64,000 bases of DNA from JALZVT01 sp964519335. GTDB taxonomy: Bacteria > Pseudomonadota > Gammaproteobacteria > Pseudomonadales > Azotimanducaceae. The notes under the pieces were generated by a model, which did not search any database, was not told where the DNA came from, and saw only the letters and a list, made by a program, of their open reading frames with translations. The DNA is taken from contig CAZFIA010000001.1 of the NCBI GenBank assembly GCA_964519335.1, positions 36,900 to 100,899 on the forward strand. The letters run 5' to 3'. Below are positions 48,801 to 58,771 of this stretch, piece after piece. The position numbers and the translations under genes are program-made. Within the stretch, counting starts at the first letter, position 1; each line of letters opens with the position of its first letter.

Positions 48801-50323
48801 ACGGTAAAGAAGTACTGTTAGTGGTAGAAACCGTCGCTCACGAGAAAGGTGTGCCCAAAGAAGTCATCTTTGGTGCTATCGAACTCGCTTTAGCGACAGC
48901 CACAAAAAAGAAATATGGCGAAGAGGCTGAGTTTCGCGTTGCTATTGATCGCGAATCTGGTGATTACGAAACCTATCGCACCTGGGAAGTAGTCAACATT
49001 CTCGAGGTAGAAGAGTTTAATTCTGAAGCCAATTTGACCGTTGACCAGGCTGAAGAGAAAGACGAGTCGCTTAAGCTTGGTGATTACCACGAGATTCCCG
49101 TTGAATCTGTTGATTTCGGGCGTATTGCAGCGCAAACCGCTAAGCAGGTAATTGTGCAGAAAGTGCGCGAAGCCGAGCGAGCGATGGTGGTTGAGGAGTA
49201 CACCCCCAAGCTGAATACGCTGGTGAGTGGAACGGTGAAGAAGACCGGGCGCGATACGGTGATTGTAGATTTAGGCAATAACGCCGAAGCTATTTTGCTG
49301 CGCGATGCACTGATTCCGCGTGAGACCTTCCGTATAGGCGACCGACTGCGCGCGCTTCTAAAAGAAATTCAGCCAGAGGCTCGCGGACCGCAGCTACTGC
49401 TTACTCGCACGTCCCCAGACATGTTGATAGAGCTCTTTAAGGTCGAAGTCCCAGAAATTTCTGAGGACATTATCGAAATACGTGGTGCTGCCCGAGACCC
49501 GGGTTCGCGCGCGAAGATTGCAGTGTTTACCAACGATGGGCGTATCGATCCCGTTGGTGCGTGCGTTGGTATGCGCGGCTCGCGTGTACAGGCAGTGTCG
49601 GGCGAATTGGCCGGCGAACGTATCGATATTGTGCCTTGGGATGAGAACCCAGCGCAGCTTGCGATTAACGCGATGGCGCCGGCTGAAGTTGAGTCCATCA
49701 TGCTCGACGAAGATACGCATGAAATGGACATCGCTGTTAGCGAAGACAATCTTGCTCAGGCCATCGGTCGCGGCGGTCAGAACGTGAGGCTTGCCAGTGA
49801 CCTCACGGGCTGGAAGCTCAACATCATGACCGAAGAAGATGCGATATCTAAGCAAGAAGAAGAATCTAAAACCTATGTCGCTGCCTTTATGGAAAATCTG
49901 TCTGTCGACGAAGACATGGCGGGCGTATTGGTAGAAGAGGGCTTTACCACCGTTGATGAGGTGGCTTACGTGCCGGTTGAAGAACTGCTCGCGATAGAAG
50001 GCTTCGACGATGAGATTGTTGAAGAGCTTAGAAATCGTGCAAAAGACGCAATTCTCACTCGTGACCTGGCGTCTGAAGAAGCGCTGGGCGATGTTCAGCC
50101 CGCCGATGATCTGCTGAACATGGAAGGTATGGAGAGGGAGCTTGCGTTTAAGCTTGCGTCCAATGAAGTGGTCACCATGGAAGATCTTGCGGATCTGGGT
50201 GTTCCCGACCTACTCGACATTGAAGAAGAGCTGGGCGAAGAAAAGGCCGCCGCACTGATTATGACAGCGCGTGCGCCCTGGTTTGAAAATGATGATGCTG
50301 AAACCGAGGAGACTGCCGCCTAA
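48797..50323 (+). CDS. nusA: Transcription termination/antitermination protein NusA
   Basis: The 508-aa protein has the NusA order: N-terminal polymerase-binding domain (VVETVAHEKGVPKEVIFGAI), S1 domain (LVSGTVKKTGRDTVIVDLGN), two KH domains (VGACVGMRGSRVQAVSGELA; NLAQAIGRGGQNVRLASDLT) and two C-terminal acidic repeats (VEEGFTTVDEVAYVPVEELL; LASNEVVTMEDLADLGVPDL). It binds RNA polymerase and controls pausing, termination and antitermination. The two repeats are the enterobacterial/pseudomonad form. Translationally coupled to rimP; infB follows after 23 bp. Confidence 0.97.
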   Translation: MNGKEVLLVVETVAHEKGVPKEVIFGAIELALATATKKKYGEEAEFRVAIDRESGDYETYRTWEVVNILEVEEFNSEANLTVDQAEEKDESLKLGDYHEIPVESVDFGRIAAQTAKQVIVQKVREAERAMVVEEYTPKLNTLVSGTVKKTGRDTVIVDLGNNAEAILLRDALIPRETFRIGDRLRALLKEIQPEARGPQLLLTRTSPDMLIELFKVEVPEISEDIIEIRGAARDPGSRAKIAVFTNDGRIDPVGACVGMRGSRVQAVSGELAGERIDIVPWDENPAQLAINAMAPAEVESIMLDEDTHEMDIAVSEDNLAQAIGRGGQNVRLASDLTGWKLNIMTEEDAISKQEEESKTYVAAFMENLSVDEDMAGVLVEEGFTTVDEVAYVPVEELLAIEGFDDEIVEELRNRAKDAILTRDLASEEALGDVQPADDLLNMEGMERELAFKLASNEVVTMEDLADLGVPDLLDIEEELGEEKAAALIMTARAPWFENDDAETEETAA

Positions 50324-50346
50324 TTGCGGCAGGTAAGAGGTAGAGA

Positions 50347-53055
50347 ATGTCGGAACAAACGGTAAAACAACTCGCAGAGACAGTTGGTGCGCCGGTTGAG
50401 CGTCTGCTATCGCAGATGAAGGACGCAGGTCTGCCTCACACTCACGAGGATGACACAGTAACCGATGCCGAGAAGAAAACTCTTCTCGATTGGTTGCGTG
50501 AGTCCCGCGGTGGCGAAGCTGAGTCCAAGCCAAAGCCGTTCACGATGAAGCGCAAGAAGACGAACACACTGAAAACCAGTCCTGGTCGGGGTGGTCGTTC
50601 GGTGAACGTTGAGGTTCGTCGTAAGCGCACCTACGTTAAAAAAACTGAAGCTGAAGCACCCGCGCCGGTTGAAGAAGAAGTGGCGGTTGCAGTTGCAGAA
50701 GTGGCGGAGGAAGTGGCTGCCGAAGCGCCGCCTGTAGAACCTGTTGTTGAGGAAACCGAAGCTCCAGAAGTTGTGCCTGAACCCGTTCCGGAGGTTGAGC
50801 CAGAGGTAGTGGCAGAAGCTGCGGCTGAGCCCGCGCCAGAGGAAACCTCTGCCCCGCTTAGTGCGCTTGAACAAGAACGAGCCCGAAACCGCGAGATCGA
50901 GAATTCTCGAATCGCTGCATCAGAACGCTCGAAGCGCGAAGAAGAATCACGTAAAGAAAGCGTTGCGCGCGCCCGTGAAGAAAAAGAACGCGCTCGCGCT
51001 CTCGAGGAAGAAGCTGCGCGTAAACGCAAAGCGGCAGAAGCTGCGGAGCCTAAAGAGTCTCTTGCTGATCAGGCGGCTAAAGCACAGGCCGAAGCCCAGG
51101 CTGCCGAGAAAGGCGGTCGTCGAGGTGCAGGCAAAGATAAATCTCGGCGGGGTGGCAATGATCGAGGTGGCGCACGCGGAGGTCGCGGAGGTCGTCGTGA
51201 ATTGTCTCTTAAGGGCGATAAGCGCCGCACGAAGCGCCGGGCGACCACTGTCCATGTTGAGATGCAGGGTGGTGATTTTGAGAAACCCACTGAGTTTAAA
51301 AAGCTGGAAGTTGAACTTGGTGAGGTGATCACCGTGGGCGAACTGGCCCAACGGATGTCGATCAAAGCCGGTGAAGTGATCAAGGTGCTGATGGGCCTTG
51401 GCGTTATGGCCACCATCAATCAGGTTCTTGATCAGGACACCGCAACGCTGGTCATCGAAGAGATGGGCCACGAAGTTAAACTTGTATCTGACGATGCCAT
51501 AGAGGAAGCGCTGCAGGAGCAGCTTAAGGTTGAAGGGGATGAGCATCCACGTTCTCCCGTAGTTACCGTCATGGGTCATGTTGATCACGGTAAGACTTCC
51601 CTGCTCGACTACATTCGCAAGGCTCGGGTTACTTCTGGTGAGGCCGGCGGTATTACGCAGCACATTGGCGCGTATAACGTCACCATTCCTCAGGGGCGGA
51701 TCAGTTTCATCGATACGCCAGGTCACGCAGCGTTTACCGCCATGCGGGCTCGTGGTGCAAAATCTACAGATGTGGTGATTCTTGTGGTCGCGGCCGACGA
51801 TGGCGTGATGCCGCAAACGGCTGAGGCAGTGCAGCATGCCAAAGCGGCAGGCGTGCCTATGGTGGTTGCCGTAAACAAGATGGACCTGGAAGGTGCGGAC
51901 GCTGAGCGTGTTAAAAACGAGCTATCAGCGCACGAAGTGATTCCAGAGGATTGGGGCGGTGATACCCAGTTTGTGCCCGTGAGCGCGATCACGGGTGACG
52001 GTATTGATACCCTGCTTGAAGCGGTGCTTCTACAGGCTGAGTTACTTGAACTTAAGGCTGTTCCGGATGCCCCGGGCCGCGGTGTCGTTATTGAATCTAG
52101 TCTCGACCGAGGTCGTGGACCGGTGGCTACTGTGCTTGTTCAAAATGGCACTCTGAAGCGCGGCGATATTGTTCTTGCTGGCGAATATCACGGCCGTGTT
52201 CGCGCCATGATCGACGACAAGGGCGATCAGGTGGCAGAAGCCGGTCCGTCGACGCCGGTTGAGGTGCTTGGCCTCAACGGGACACCGGGTGCCGGTGATG
52301 ACTTTGGCGTGGTTACCGATGAACGTCAGGCGCGTGAGCTTGCGGAGTTCCGTCAAGACAAGATGACGGAGCAACGCCAGGCGCAACAGCAAGCCGCAAA
52401 GCTCGACAACATGTTTGCGAATATGAAAGAGGGTGAGAAGCGCGTTCTTAAGCTTGTGATTAAGGCCGATGTGCGCGGTTCACTTGAAGCGATTCTGCAG
52501 GCTGCAGCTGATATTGGTAATGATGAGGTTACCGTACAGGTGCTTGGTTCTGGCGTTGGCGGTATTACCGAATCAGATGCCACGATGGCGCTGACCTATG
52601 GTGCCGCTATCTTTGGCTTTAACGTACGCGCCGATGGTTCTGCCAAGAAGCTCATCGAGCGTGAAGGTATGGATCTGCGCTACTACAGCGTGATCTATGA
52701 ACTGCTTGATGACATTAAGAGCGTTCTGTCGGGCATGCTGTCGCCAGAGATTCGCGAAGAGATTGTGGGCATCGCCGAGGTTCGTGACGTATTCCGCTCG
52801 CCGAAGTTTGGTCAGATCGCGGGCTGTATGGTTACCGAAGGTACGGTGTTCCGCAGCAAGAAGATTCGCGTGCTACGCGACAATGTGGTGATTTACGAGG
52901 GTGAGCTTGAGTCTTTACGACGCTTTAAAGATGACGTTAATGAAGTTCGTAGCGGCACTGAGTGCGGTATTGGTGTAAAGAATTACACCGATGTCAAAGC
53001 GGGCGATCAAATCGAAGTGTTCGAAACTAACGAGGTAGCCCGCAAGCTGGCGTAA
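50347..53055 (+). CDS. infB: Translation initiation factor IF-2
   Basis: The 902-aa GTPase has an N-terminal IF2N module, a long charged and Ala/Glu/Pro-rich linker (residues about 95–300) ending in RGGNDRGGARGGRGGRREL, then a second IF2N region and the G domain with G1 GHVDHGKT, G3 DTPGH and G4 NKMD, and C-terminal beta-barrel domains. It places initiator tRNA on the ribosome, a fitting partner for the neighbouring metY. The linker's repeated VAEVAEEVAAEAP-type sequence makes it longer than the core domain needs, as in other gammaproteobacteria. Confidence 0.97.
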   Translation: MSEQTVKQLAETVGAPVERLLSQMKDAGLPHTHEDDTVTDAEKKTLLDWLRESRGGEAESKPKPFTMKRKKTNTLKTSPGRGGRSVNVEVRRKRTYVKKTEAEAPAPVEEEVAVAVAEVAEEVAAEAPPVEPVVEETEAPEVVPEPVPEVEPEVVAEAAAEPAPEETSAPLSALEQERARNREIENSRIAASERSKREEESRKESVARAREEKERARALEEEAARKRKAAEAAEPKESLADQAAKAQAEAQAAEKGGRRGAGKDKSRRGGNDRGGARGGRGGRRELSLKGDKRRTKRRATTVHVEMQGGDFEKPTEFKKLEVELGEVITVGELAQRMSIKAGEVIKVLMGLGVMATINQVLDQDTATLVIEEMGHEVKLVSDDAIEEALQEQLKVEGDEHPRSPVVTVMGHVDHGKTSLLDYIRKARVTSGEAGGITQHIGAYNVTIPQGRISFIDTPGHAAFTAMRARGAKSTDVVILVVAADDGVMPQTAEAVQHAKAAGVPMVVAVNKMDLEGADAERVKNELSAHEVIPEDWGGDTQFVPVSAITGDGIDTLLEAVLLQAELLELKAVPDAPGRGVVIESSLDRGRGPVATVLVQNGTLKRGDIVLAGEYHGRVRAMIDDKGDQVAEAGPSTPVEVLGLNGTPGAGDDFGVVTDERQARELAEFRQDKMTEQRQAQQQAAKLDNMFANMKEGEKRVLKLVIKADVRGSLEAILQAAADIGNDEVTVQVLGSGVGGITESDATMALTYGAAIFGFNVRADGSAKKLIEREGMDLRYYSVIYELLDDIKSVLSGMLSPEIREEIVGIAEVRDVFRSPKFGQIAGCMVTEGTVFRSKKIRVLRDNVVIYEGELESLRRFKDDVNEVRSGTECGIGVKNYTDVKAGDQIEVFETNEVARKLA

Positions 53056-53076
53056 GCCCAGCCTGCCAATCACTGC

Positions 53077-53463
53077 GTGCAGAAACGAGAATCAAGCCGT
53101 GAAATACGTGTAGCCGACTTCGTTCGCGATGAGCTGGCTGAGATTATTCGCGTGGATATGCGTGATCCACGGGTTTCGTTTGTTAGCGTCAATGATGTGA
53201 AGGTTTCCCGCGATCTGTCTTACGCAGAAGTGTATGTGTCGTCGTTTAATACCAATACCGATGAGGAGAAAGAGGAACTCGTAAAAGCGCTAAATGGCGC
53301 AGCCGGTTTTTTCCGCTCGACGCTTGCCAAGCGACACAGCATGCGGACGACGCCAAAGCCAAGGTTCCATTACGACAAGGTTGCCGACGAGGCACCCATA
53401 CTTGATGCGCTTATTCGTAAAGCGGTGGATGAGGATGCGGCGAATCAGGAGGGTTCCTTGTAG
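53077..53463 (+). CDS. rbfA: 30S ribosome-binding factor RbfA
   Basis: The 128-aa protein begins at a GTG (53077) and has the RbfA KH-like fold: SREIRVADFVRDELAEIIRV, DPRVSFVSVNDVKVSRDLSY, AEVYVSSF and RHSMRTTPKPRFHYD. It aids late 16S 5'-end processing and is needed in the cold. Its TAG overlaps the truB GTG (TAGTG). Confidence 0.95.
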   Translation: MQKRESSREIRVADFVRDELAEIIRVDMRDPRVSFVSVNDVKVSRDLSYAEVYVSSFNTNTDEEKEELVKALNGAAGFFRSTLAKRHSMRTTPKPRFHYDKVADEAPILDALIRKAVDEDAANQEGSL

Positions 53464-54377
53464 TGAAAAAAAGGAATCGCGGGCGTAACGTTTCCGGCAT
53501 TCTCATTGTCGATAAGGAAGCAGGGTCAAGCTCAAACGATGTTGTGCAGTTTGCCAAGCGTTTGTATGGGGCTCGTAAAGTAGGTCATACCGGTAGTCTC
53601 GACCCTCTGGCCACAGGTGTTTTGCCCCTGTGCTTTGGCGAGGCGACCAAGTTTTCTCAGTACCTTTTGAGTTCAGACAAGATTTACCTCGCGCGCATCA
53701 AGTTGGGTGTGGCCACTGCCAGCGGCGATTCAGAGGGCGATATTGTTTCTGAGCGGCCCGTGCCGGAGCTCACCGATGCGCACCTTGAGCGCGAGCTGGA
53801 TGCGTTTCGCGGCGAGATTAGCCAGATTCCTTCTATGTTTTCGGCGCTTAAGCACAAAGGCCAACCCCTTTATAAGCTTGCTCGCCAGGGCATAGAGGTT
53901 GAACGCGAGGCTCGTCAAGTTACGGTGTTTTCAAATGAGCTCATCGAGCGGACCCAGGACACTCTATTGCTCAAGATTCATTGTTCTAAAGGCACTTACG
54001 TCCGCAGCATCGCTGAAGATCTTGGCGAAGCGCTGAATTGTGGCGGCCATGTGATCGAGCTGCGGCGTTTGCAGGCAGGACCCTTTAACGAAGCTGATCT
54101 TGTGAGCATTGCGCAGCTCGAGCAGGCAAAAGAACAGGGTGGGCTCGACGGATTCTTAAAGCCGGTATCGAGCGCCGTAAGCCAATGGCCGGAAGTACAG
54201 CTATCGAGCAACAGTTCATTTTATGTTCGTCAGGGTCAGCCCGTTCAAGTGGCGCATGCGCCGACCGAAGGCTGGGTACGACTGATGGAAGAGACAGGTA
54301 AGGACGGCGGTGCCTTTATTGGCGTCGGAGAAATCATGGATGATGGGCGTGTAGCCCCCAGAAGACTGGTTAACTGA
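53463..54377 (+). CDS. truB: tRNA pseudouridine(55) synthase TruB
   Basis: The 304-aa protein starts at a GTG (53463), overlapping rbfA by one base. It shows GILIVDKEAGSSSNDVVQF, KVGHTGSLDPLATGVLPLCF with the catalytic Asp, and SKGTYVRSIAEDLGEALNCG, then a C-terminal PUA-like domain (SSAVSQWPEVQLSSNSSFYV). It makes the T-loop pseudouridine 55 in tRNAs. Confidence 0.96.
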   Translation: MKKRNRGRNVSGILIVDKEAGSSSNDVVQFAKRLYGARKVGHTGSLDPLATGVLPLCFGEATKFSQYLLSSDKIYLARIKLGVATASGDSEGDIVSERPVPELTDAHLERELDAFRGEISQIPSMFSALKHKGQPLYKLARQGIEVEREARQVTVFSNELIERTQDTLLLKIHCSKGTYVRSIAEDLGEALNCGGHVIELRRLQAGPFNEADLVSIAQLEQAKEQGGLDGFLKPVSSAVSQWPEVQLSSNSSFYVRQGQPVQVAHAPTEGWVRLMEETGKDGGAFIGVGEIMDDGRVAPRRLVN

Positions 54378-54460
54378 AGACTGAATAGAGTATCCCGAGC
54401 GACTGTACGTGTGCATGGTTGCTAACAATCGGGTCAATTGCACATTGATTGGAGAAGATA

Positions 54461-54730
54461 ATGGCCTTATCAGCCGAAAAGAAAAACGAGATCGTAGACG
54501 AGTACAAACGTGATCAAGGCGACACCGGTTCGCCCGAAGTACAGGTTGCATTGCTCACTCACAATATCAACTCACTGCAAGAACATTTCAGCGATCACAA
54601 GAAAGATCATCACTCTCGTCGAGGGCTGATCCGTATGGTGAATCGCCGCAGGAAGTTGCTGGATTATTTGAAAAACAAGGACGCAGACCGATACTCGGAT
54701 CTCATCAAGCGTCTGGGTCTCCGACGATAA
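54461..54730 (+). CDS. rpsO: 30S ribosomal protein S15
   Basis: The ATG at 54461 preceded by GGAGAAG gives exactly 89 aa, the standard S15 length (MALSAEKKNEIVDEYKRDQG), with GDTGSPEVQVALLTHNIN, HKKDHHSRRGLIRMVNRRRK and LLDYLKNKDADRYSDLIKRL. S15 binds 16S rRNA early in 30S assembly and in E. coli represses its own mRNA. Here the 83-bp leader contains TGTGCA and TGCACA arms that might form part of such a control structure; that is speculative. Confidence 0.97.
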   Translation: MALSAEKKNEIVDEYKRDQGDTGSPEVQVALLTHNINSLQEHFSDHKKDHHSRRGLIRMVNRRRKLLDYLKNKDADRYSDLIKRLGLRR

Positions 54731-54788
54731 AGAGTCGTTAGGACAGACCCCACACAAAGACGTAAGACGTAATTAGGAAGAAAAGAAA

Positions 54789-56891
54789 GTGAATATAGTA
54801 AAAAGAGAATTTCAATACGGCGATCACACTGTAGTGCTCGAAACCGGCGGCATTGCTCGCCAGGCCACTGGTGCAGTCATGGCCTCTATGGGGCGCACGA
54901 TCGTGCTTTGTACCGTTGTTGGTAACAAGAGCGTTCGTCCCGGACAACCGTTCTTTCCGTTAACGGTTAACTACCAGGAAAAGACTTACGCAGCAGGTAA
55001 GATCCCCGGCGGATTTTTCCGCCGAGAAGGTCGACCGACTGAGAAAGAAACGCTGACATCGCGACTAATCGATCGGCCTATCCGTCCGCTGTTTCCGAAA
55101 GGCTTCATGAACGAAGTGCAGGTGATCTGTACTGTGATGTCTGTCGAACGCAACATGGATGCTGACGTGATCGCGATGATTGGCGCATCCGCCGCGCTTG
55201 CGATTTCAGGCATCCCGTTTGATGGGCCGATTGGTTGTGCCCGTGTTGGCTTCAAAGACGGCGCCTACTTGCTAAACCCGAGCTACGAGGCCCTCGAAAC
55301 TTCAGGGCTGAACATGGTTGTCGCTGGCACCAAAGACGCCGTACTGATGGTTGAATCTGAAGCTAAGGAGCTTACCGAAGACCAGATGCTCGGCGGTGTG
55401 CTGTTCTGTCATCAAGAGATGCAGGTTGCGATTGATGCGATTAACTCGCTGGCCCAAGAAGTTGGCAAGCCACGCTGGGATTGGCAGGAAACGGCGGTTA
55501 ACGAGGCATTGCTTTCCGAAGTAAAAGGTAAGGTCGAGGCAGACCTGGGCGCAGCGTATCGGGTTACCGACAAGATGGAGCGTCAGGCTAAGGTGGGCGA
55601 AGCCCGCGATGCGCTGATGGCCGCCATGGAAGGTACCGACAACGACCCCGACGAGGTTGGTGGTTTGTTCAGTAAGGTAGAGAAAGAGCTGGTACGCAAG
55701 CGTGTGCTCGACGGTGAGCCACGCATTGACGGACGTGACCTGCGAACGGTTCGTGGCATCAAGGTTGAGGTCGGCACACTGCCTTCAGCACACGGTTCCG
55801 CTGTCTTTACCCGCGGTGAGACACAGGCCATCGTTGTTGCAACGCTGGGTACGCTGCGCGATTCTGCTCTGGTAGAGGGCCTTGAAGGCACTGTAAAAGA
55901 TCAGTTCATGCTGCACTACAACTTCCCTCCTTACTCAGTGGGTGAAGCCGGTTTTATGGGTGGTCCGAAGCGGCGCGAGATTGGCCATGGCCGACTTGCA
56001 CGTCGCGGTGTAGCGGCGCTCTTACCCGATGGTGAAGAGTTTCCTTACACGCTGCGTGTAGTGTCTGAGATTACTGAATCAAACGGTTCGTCTTCTATGG
56101 CGTCGGTTTGCGGTACATCACTTGCGCTGATGGACGCGGGTGTGCCAATGGGTGCACCGGTTGCCGGTGTGGCGATGGGACTCGTAAAAGAAGGCAATCG
56201 TTACGCGGTTCTCACTGATATCCTGGGTGATGAAGATCATCTCGGCGATATGGACTTCAAGGTAGCCGGTACGCAAAAAGGGGTAACGGCGCTGCAGATG
56301 GACATCAAGATCCAGGGCATTACCGATGAGATTATGGAAGCCGCTCTTGAGCAGGCTAACGAAGCTCGGCTGCATATCCTTGGCGAAATGAACAAGGTTC
56401 TCGGAGAATCTCGTGCAGAGATTAACGAGAATGCGCCTTCTATGACCATTCTGAAGGTCCACCCTGACAAGATCCGCGACATCATCGGCAAAGGCGGCGC
56501 AACCATCCGCTCTATTGTTGAAGAAACAGGCGCTGAGATTGATATCGACGACGATGGCAGTGTGCGTATTTACGCCTCAACACCAGAGTCGAAGCGTGCC
56601 GCTGTGAACCGAGTCGAGGAGATCACTGCAGAAGCCGAGGTAGGCCGAATCTACAACGGTCGAGTGGAACGTATCGTCGACTTTGGTGCTTTCATCAATA
56701 TCATCCCAGGCAAGGACGGCCTGCTGCACATCTCTCAGATTGCTGAAGAGCGGGTAGAAAAAGTGACTGACTACCTTGAAGAAGGTCAGATGGTGGATGT
56801 TGTTGTGTTGGATGTCGACGCCCGCGGTCGCATCAAGCTGTCGATGAAGGAAGTGGTTAACTACAAGCAGGAAGAAACTGCTGAGGCTTAA
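54789..56891 (+). CDS. pnp: Polyribonucleotide nucleotidyltransferase (PNPase)
   Basis: The 700-aa protein starts at a GTG (54789) and has two RNase PH-like domains (YAAGKIPGGFFRREGRPTEK; DGRDLRTVRGIKVEVGTLPS with HGSAVFTRGETQAIV), a KH domain (HPDKIRDIIGKGGATIRSIV) and an S1 domain (GRIYNGRVERIVDFGAFINI-like text). It degrades mRNA phosphorolytically from the 3' end and is part of the degradosome. The rpsO–pnp order is conserved. The C-terminus ends soon after S1. Confidence 0.97.
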   Translation: MNIVKREFQYGDHTVVLETGGIARQATGAVMASMGRTIVLCTVVGNKSVRPGQPFFPLTVNYQEKTYAAGKIPGGFFRREGRPTEKETLTSRLIDRPIRPLFPKGFMNEVQVICTVMSVERNMDADVIAMIGASAALAISGIPFDGPIGCARVGFKDGAYLLNPSYEALETSGLNMVVAGTKDAVLMVESEAKELTEDQMLGGVLFCHQEMQVAIDAINSLAQEVGKPRWDWQETAVNEALLSEVKGKVEADLGAAYRVTDKMERQAKVGEARDALMAAMEGTDNDPDEVGGLFSKVEKELVRKRVLDGEPRIDGRDLRTVRGIKVEVGTLPSAHGSAVFTRGETQAIVVATLGTLRDSALVEGLEGTVKDQFMLHYNFPPYSVGEAGFMGGPKRREIGHGRLARRGVAALLPDGEEFPYTLRVVSEITESNGSSSMASVCGTSLALMDAGVPMGAPVAGVAMGLVKEGNRYAVLTDILGDEDHLGDMDFKVAGTQKGVTALQMDIKIQGITDEIMEAALEQANEARLHILGEMNKVLGESRAEINENAPSMTILKVHPDKIRDIIGKGGATIRSIVEETGAEIDIDDDGSVRIYASTPESKRAAVNRVEEITAEAEVGRIYNGRVERIVDFGAFINIIPGKDGLLHISQIAEERVEKVTDYLEEGQMVDVVVLDVDARGRIKLSMKEVVNYKQEETAEA

Positions 56892-56928
56892 CCTCACATC
56901 TGGCAGCCTACTGCTGCCTGTTGGCCTA

Positions 56929-57948
56929 TTGGCTATTGCTCTCGGCTCAGAGGCCGCGGACTTGCCGTCCTCTGCCTCTGAACCCTCTGAATACAGGGCG
57001 AGCCGAACCTTCTATGGTCAGCCCGACCTGCAGGGCACCTGGACCAACGCCACCTATACCCAACTTGAGCGTCCTGACGAGGTCGATGATCTGGTGCTCA
57101 CACCCGATCAAGCGCGTCGTCTGGTTACCCAGCGCGATGAGTTTTACGAAAGCTACGATGACCCAGAGAAGGTAGACGGCAAACTTGCGGCGTCGGACGA
57201 CCCGGGCGGTTACAACACGGCCTGGATGGATGAAGGGTCAAACCTGTCGCTGGTCGACGGCGAGTATCGTTCGTCGATTATCGTTTCGCCTGAGGACGGC
57301 CAGATTCCGTACAAGTGGACGTCGACCTATAGACGCTACAGCGACCTTCTGCAGCTCACCCGTATGGACGGTCCGGAGCAGCGGCCACTGGGCGAACGCT
57401 GCATCGTTGGTTTTGGGTCTACCGGGGGGCCACCCATGTTGCCGGTGCTGTACAACAACAACTACCAGATAGTGCAGAACGCGGACCACGTGTTGATTCT
57501 GGTTGAGATGAATCACGATGTGCGGACAGTGCGACTGAACAGCACTCACCCGCCTTCACATGTACAGAAGTGGTTGGGTGATTCTATTGGCTGGTGGGAA
57601 GGTGAGACTTTGGTTGTTGAAACTACCAATTTTCATCCTGGTCAGAACATTCGCGCATCAACCAAGCATCTGGTTTATGCAAGTGCCGAGCTTAAGGTTA
57701 CAGAGCGCTTCACACGGGTGAGTGAGCGTGGAATCAAGTACGAATTTTTTATGGATGATCCCAGCGTTTACTCTGAAGTGTGGAAGGGCGAACTGCCCTT
57801 ACGCAAGAGCGATGAGCGCATCTATGAGTACGCCTGCCATGAAGGCAACTACGCCATGCCCGGCATTTTGGCCGGGGCACGCCGCGAAGAGGCTGACGGC
57901 AAAACCCCCAGCTTTATCCAACGCCTTGCACGCTGGGTTGGTGACTAG
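56929..57948 (+). CDS. Secreted protein of unknown function, PDLQGTW family (paralogue 1)
   Basis: The 339-aa frame has no known domain that I recognise. It contains GQPDLQGTWTNATYTQLERP near the N-terminus, then GERCIVGFGSTGGPPMLPVL, NADHVLILVEMNHDVRTVRL and GDSIGWWEGETLVVETTNFH. Similar secreted proteins occur in soil and marine proteobacteria and Acidobacteria, with no known role. The TTG at 56929 is the first common start, but an open frame extends back to 56878 over pnp, giving KKLLRLNLTSGSLLLPVGLL, a classical Sec signal; a CTG at 56878 or 56881 follows AGGAAG and may be the real start. A paralogue lies at 59307–60125. The stop overlaps the methyltransferase GTG. Confidence 0.72.
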   Translation: MAIALGSEAADLPSSASEPSEYRASRTFYGQPDLQGTWTNATYTQLERPDEVDDLVLTPDQARRLVTQRDEFYESYDDPEKVDGKLAASDDPGGYNTAWMDEGSNLSLVDGEYRSSIIVSPEDGQIPYKWTSTYRRYSDLLQLTRMDGPEQRPLGERCIVGFGSTGGPPMLPVLYNNNYQIVQNADHVLILVEMNHDVRTVRLNSTHPPSHVQKWLGDSIGWWEGETLVVETTNFHPGQNIRASTKHLVYASAELKVTERFTRVSERGIKYEFFMDDPSVYSEVWKGELPLRKSDERIYEYACHEGNYAMPGILAGARREEADGKTPSFIQRLARWVGD

Positions 57949-58739
57949 TGAGTCCGTCAGAGTCAGAATCTGAGCTTCCGGATCATGTGCAGGCGAATCG
58001 CGACTTGTGGGATAGCACCGCTCAAAACTGGGTGGCGGCGGGTGAGCGTAGCTGGGCGTCACAAGAACCGTTTTGGGGTATCTGGGGTTTGCCAGAAGCG
58101 CAGCTAAAGCTGTTGCCTGATGACATGAGCAATCTGCGGACTATTGAGCTGGGCTGCGGTACGGGTTACGTCAGCGCCTGGATGGCCCGCCGCGGAGCGG
58201 TGCCCGTTGGTATCGACAATTCGGAGAAGCAGCTTGCGACCGCAAGACGGCTAATGGCGGAGCACGAACTACCGTTCGAGGTGCTGCACGGCAACGCTGA
58301 AACGGTCCCTCTTCCGAACGCCAGTTTCGACTTCGCGATTAGCGAATACGGCGCGGCTATCTGGTGTGACCCCAATCTGTGGCTTCCTGAAGCGCACCGA
58401 CTGTTAGTGCCCGGCGGCCAGCTTGTATTTCTCGGTAACCATCCATTGGCGATGGTGTGTGCGCCAGCCAGTGGGGCTCGCTGCGACGAAGCGCTGCATC
58501 GACCTTATTTTGGCATGCAAAAACTTGACTGGCGCGACCTAGAGATCGACCCGGGTGGGGTTGAGTTCAACATGCCCGTCTCTGCTTGGATGCAGCTGTT
58601 CGAGCGCGTGGGGTTTGCCGTTGAACGGTACCAGGAGTTGCAGGCACCCGAATCTGCGAGCGGTGACGAGCACTACGTGAGCGCCGACTGGTCGCGAGCC
58701 TGGCCTGCTGAGCAGGTCTGGCATCTGCGTAAGCGGTAG
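57948..58739 (+). CDS. Class I SAM-dependent methyltransferase
   Basis: The 263-aa protein starts at a GTG (57948) that overlaps the preceding stop by one base (TAGTG). Motif I is TIELGCGTGYVSAWMARRGA, motif II VGIDNSEKQLATARRLM, and motif III LPNASFDFAISEYGAAIWCD, all of the Methyltransf_11 type. It lacks a signal peptide. A small-molecule substrate is likely but unidentified. Coupling to the PDLQGTW gene is seen directly; a functional link is inference. Confidence 0.85.
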   Translation: MSPSESESELPDHVQANRDLWDSTAQNWVAAGERSWASQEPFWGIWGLPEAQLKLLPDDMSNLRTIELGCGTGYVSAWMARRGAVPVGIDNSEKQLATARRLMAEHELPFEVLHGNAETVPLPNASFDFAISEYGAAIWCDPNLWLPEAHRLLVPGGQLVFLGNHPLAMVCAPASGARCDEALHRPYFGMQKLDWRDLEIDPGGVEFNMPVSAWMQLFERVGFAVERYQELQAPESASGDEHYVSADWSRAWPAEQVWHLRKR

Positions 58740-58771
58740 ACCAACTACTCCCGACGATTAATCCGTTTCTG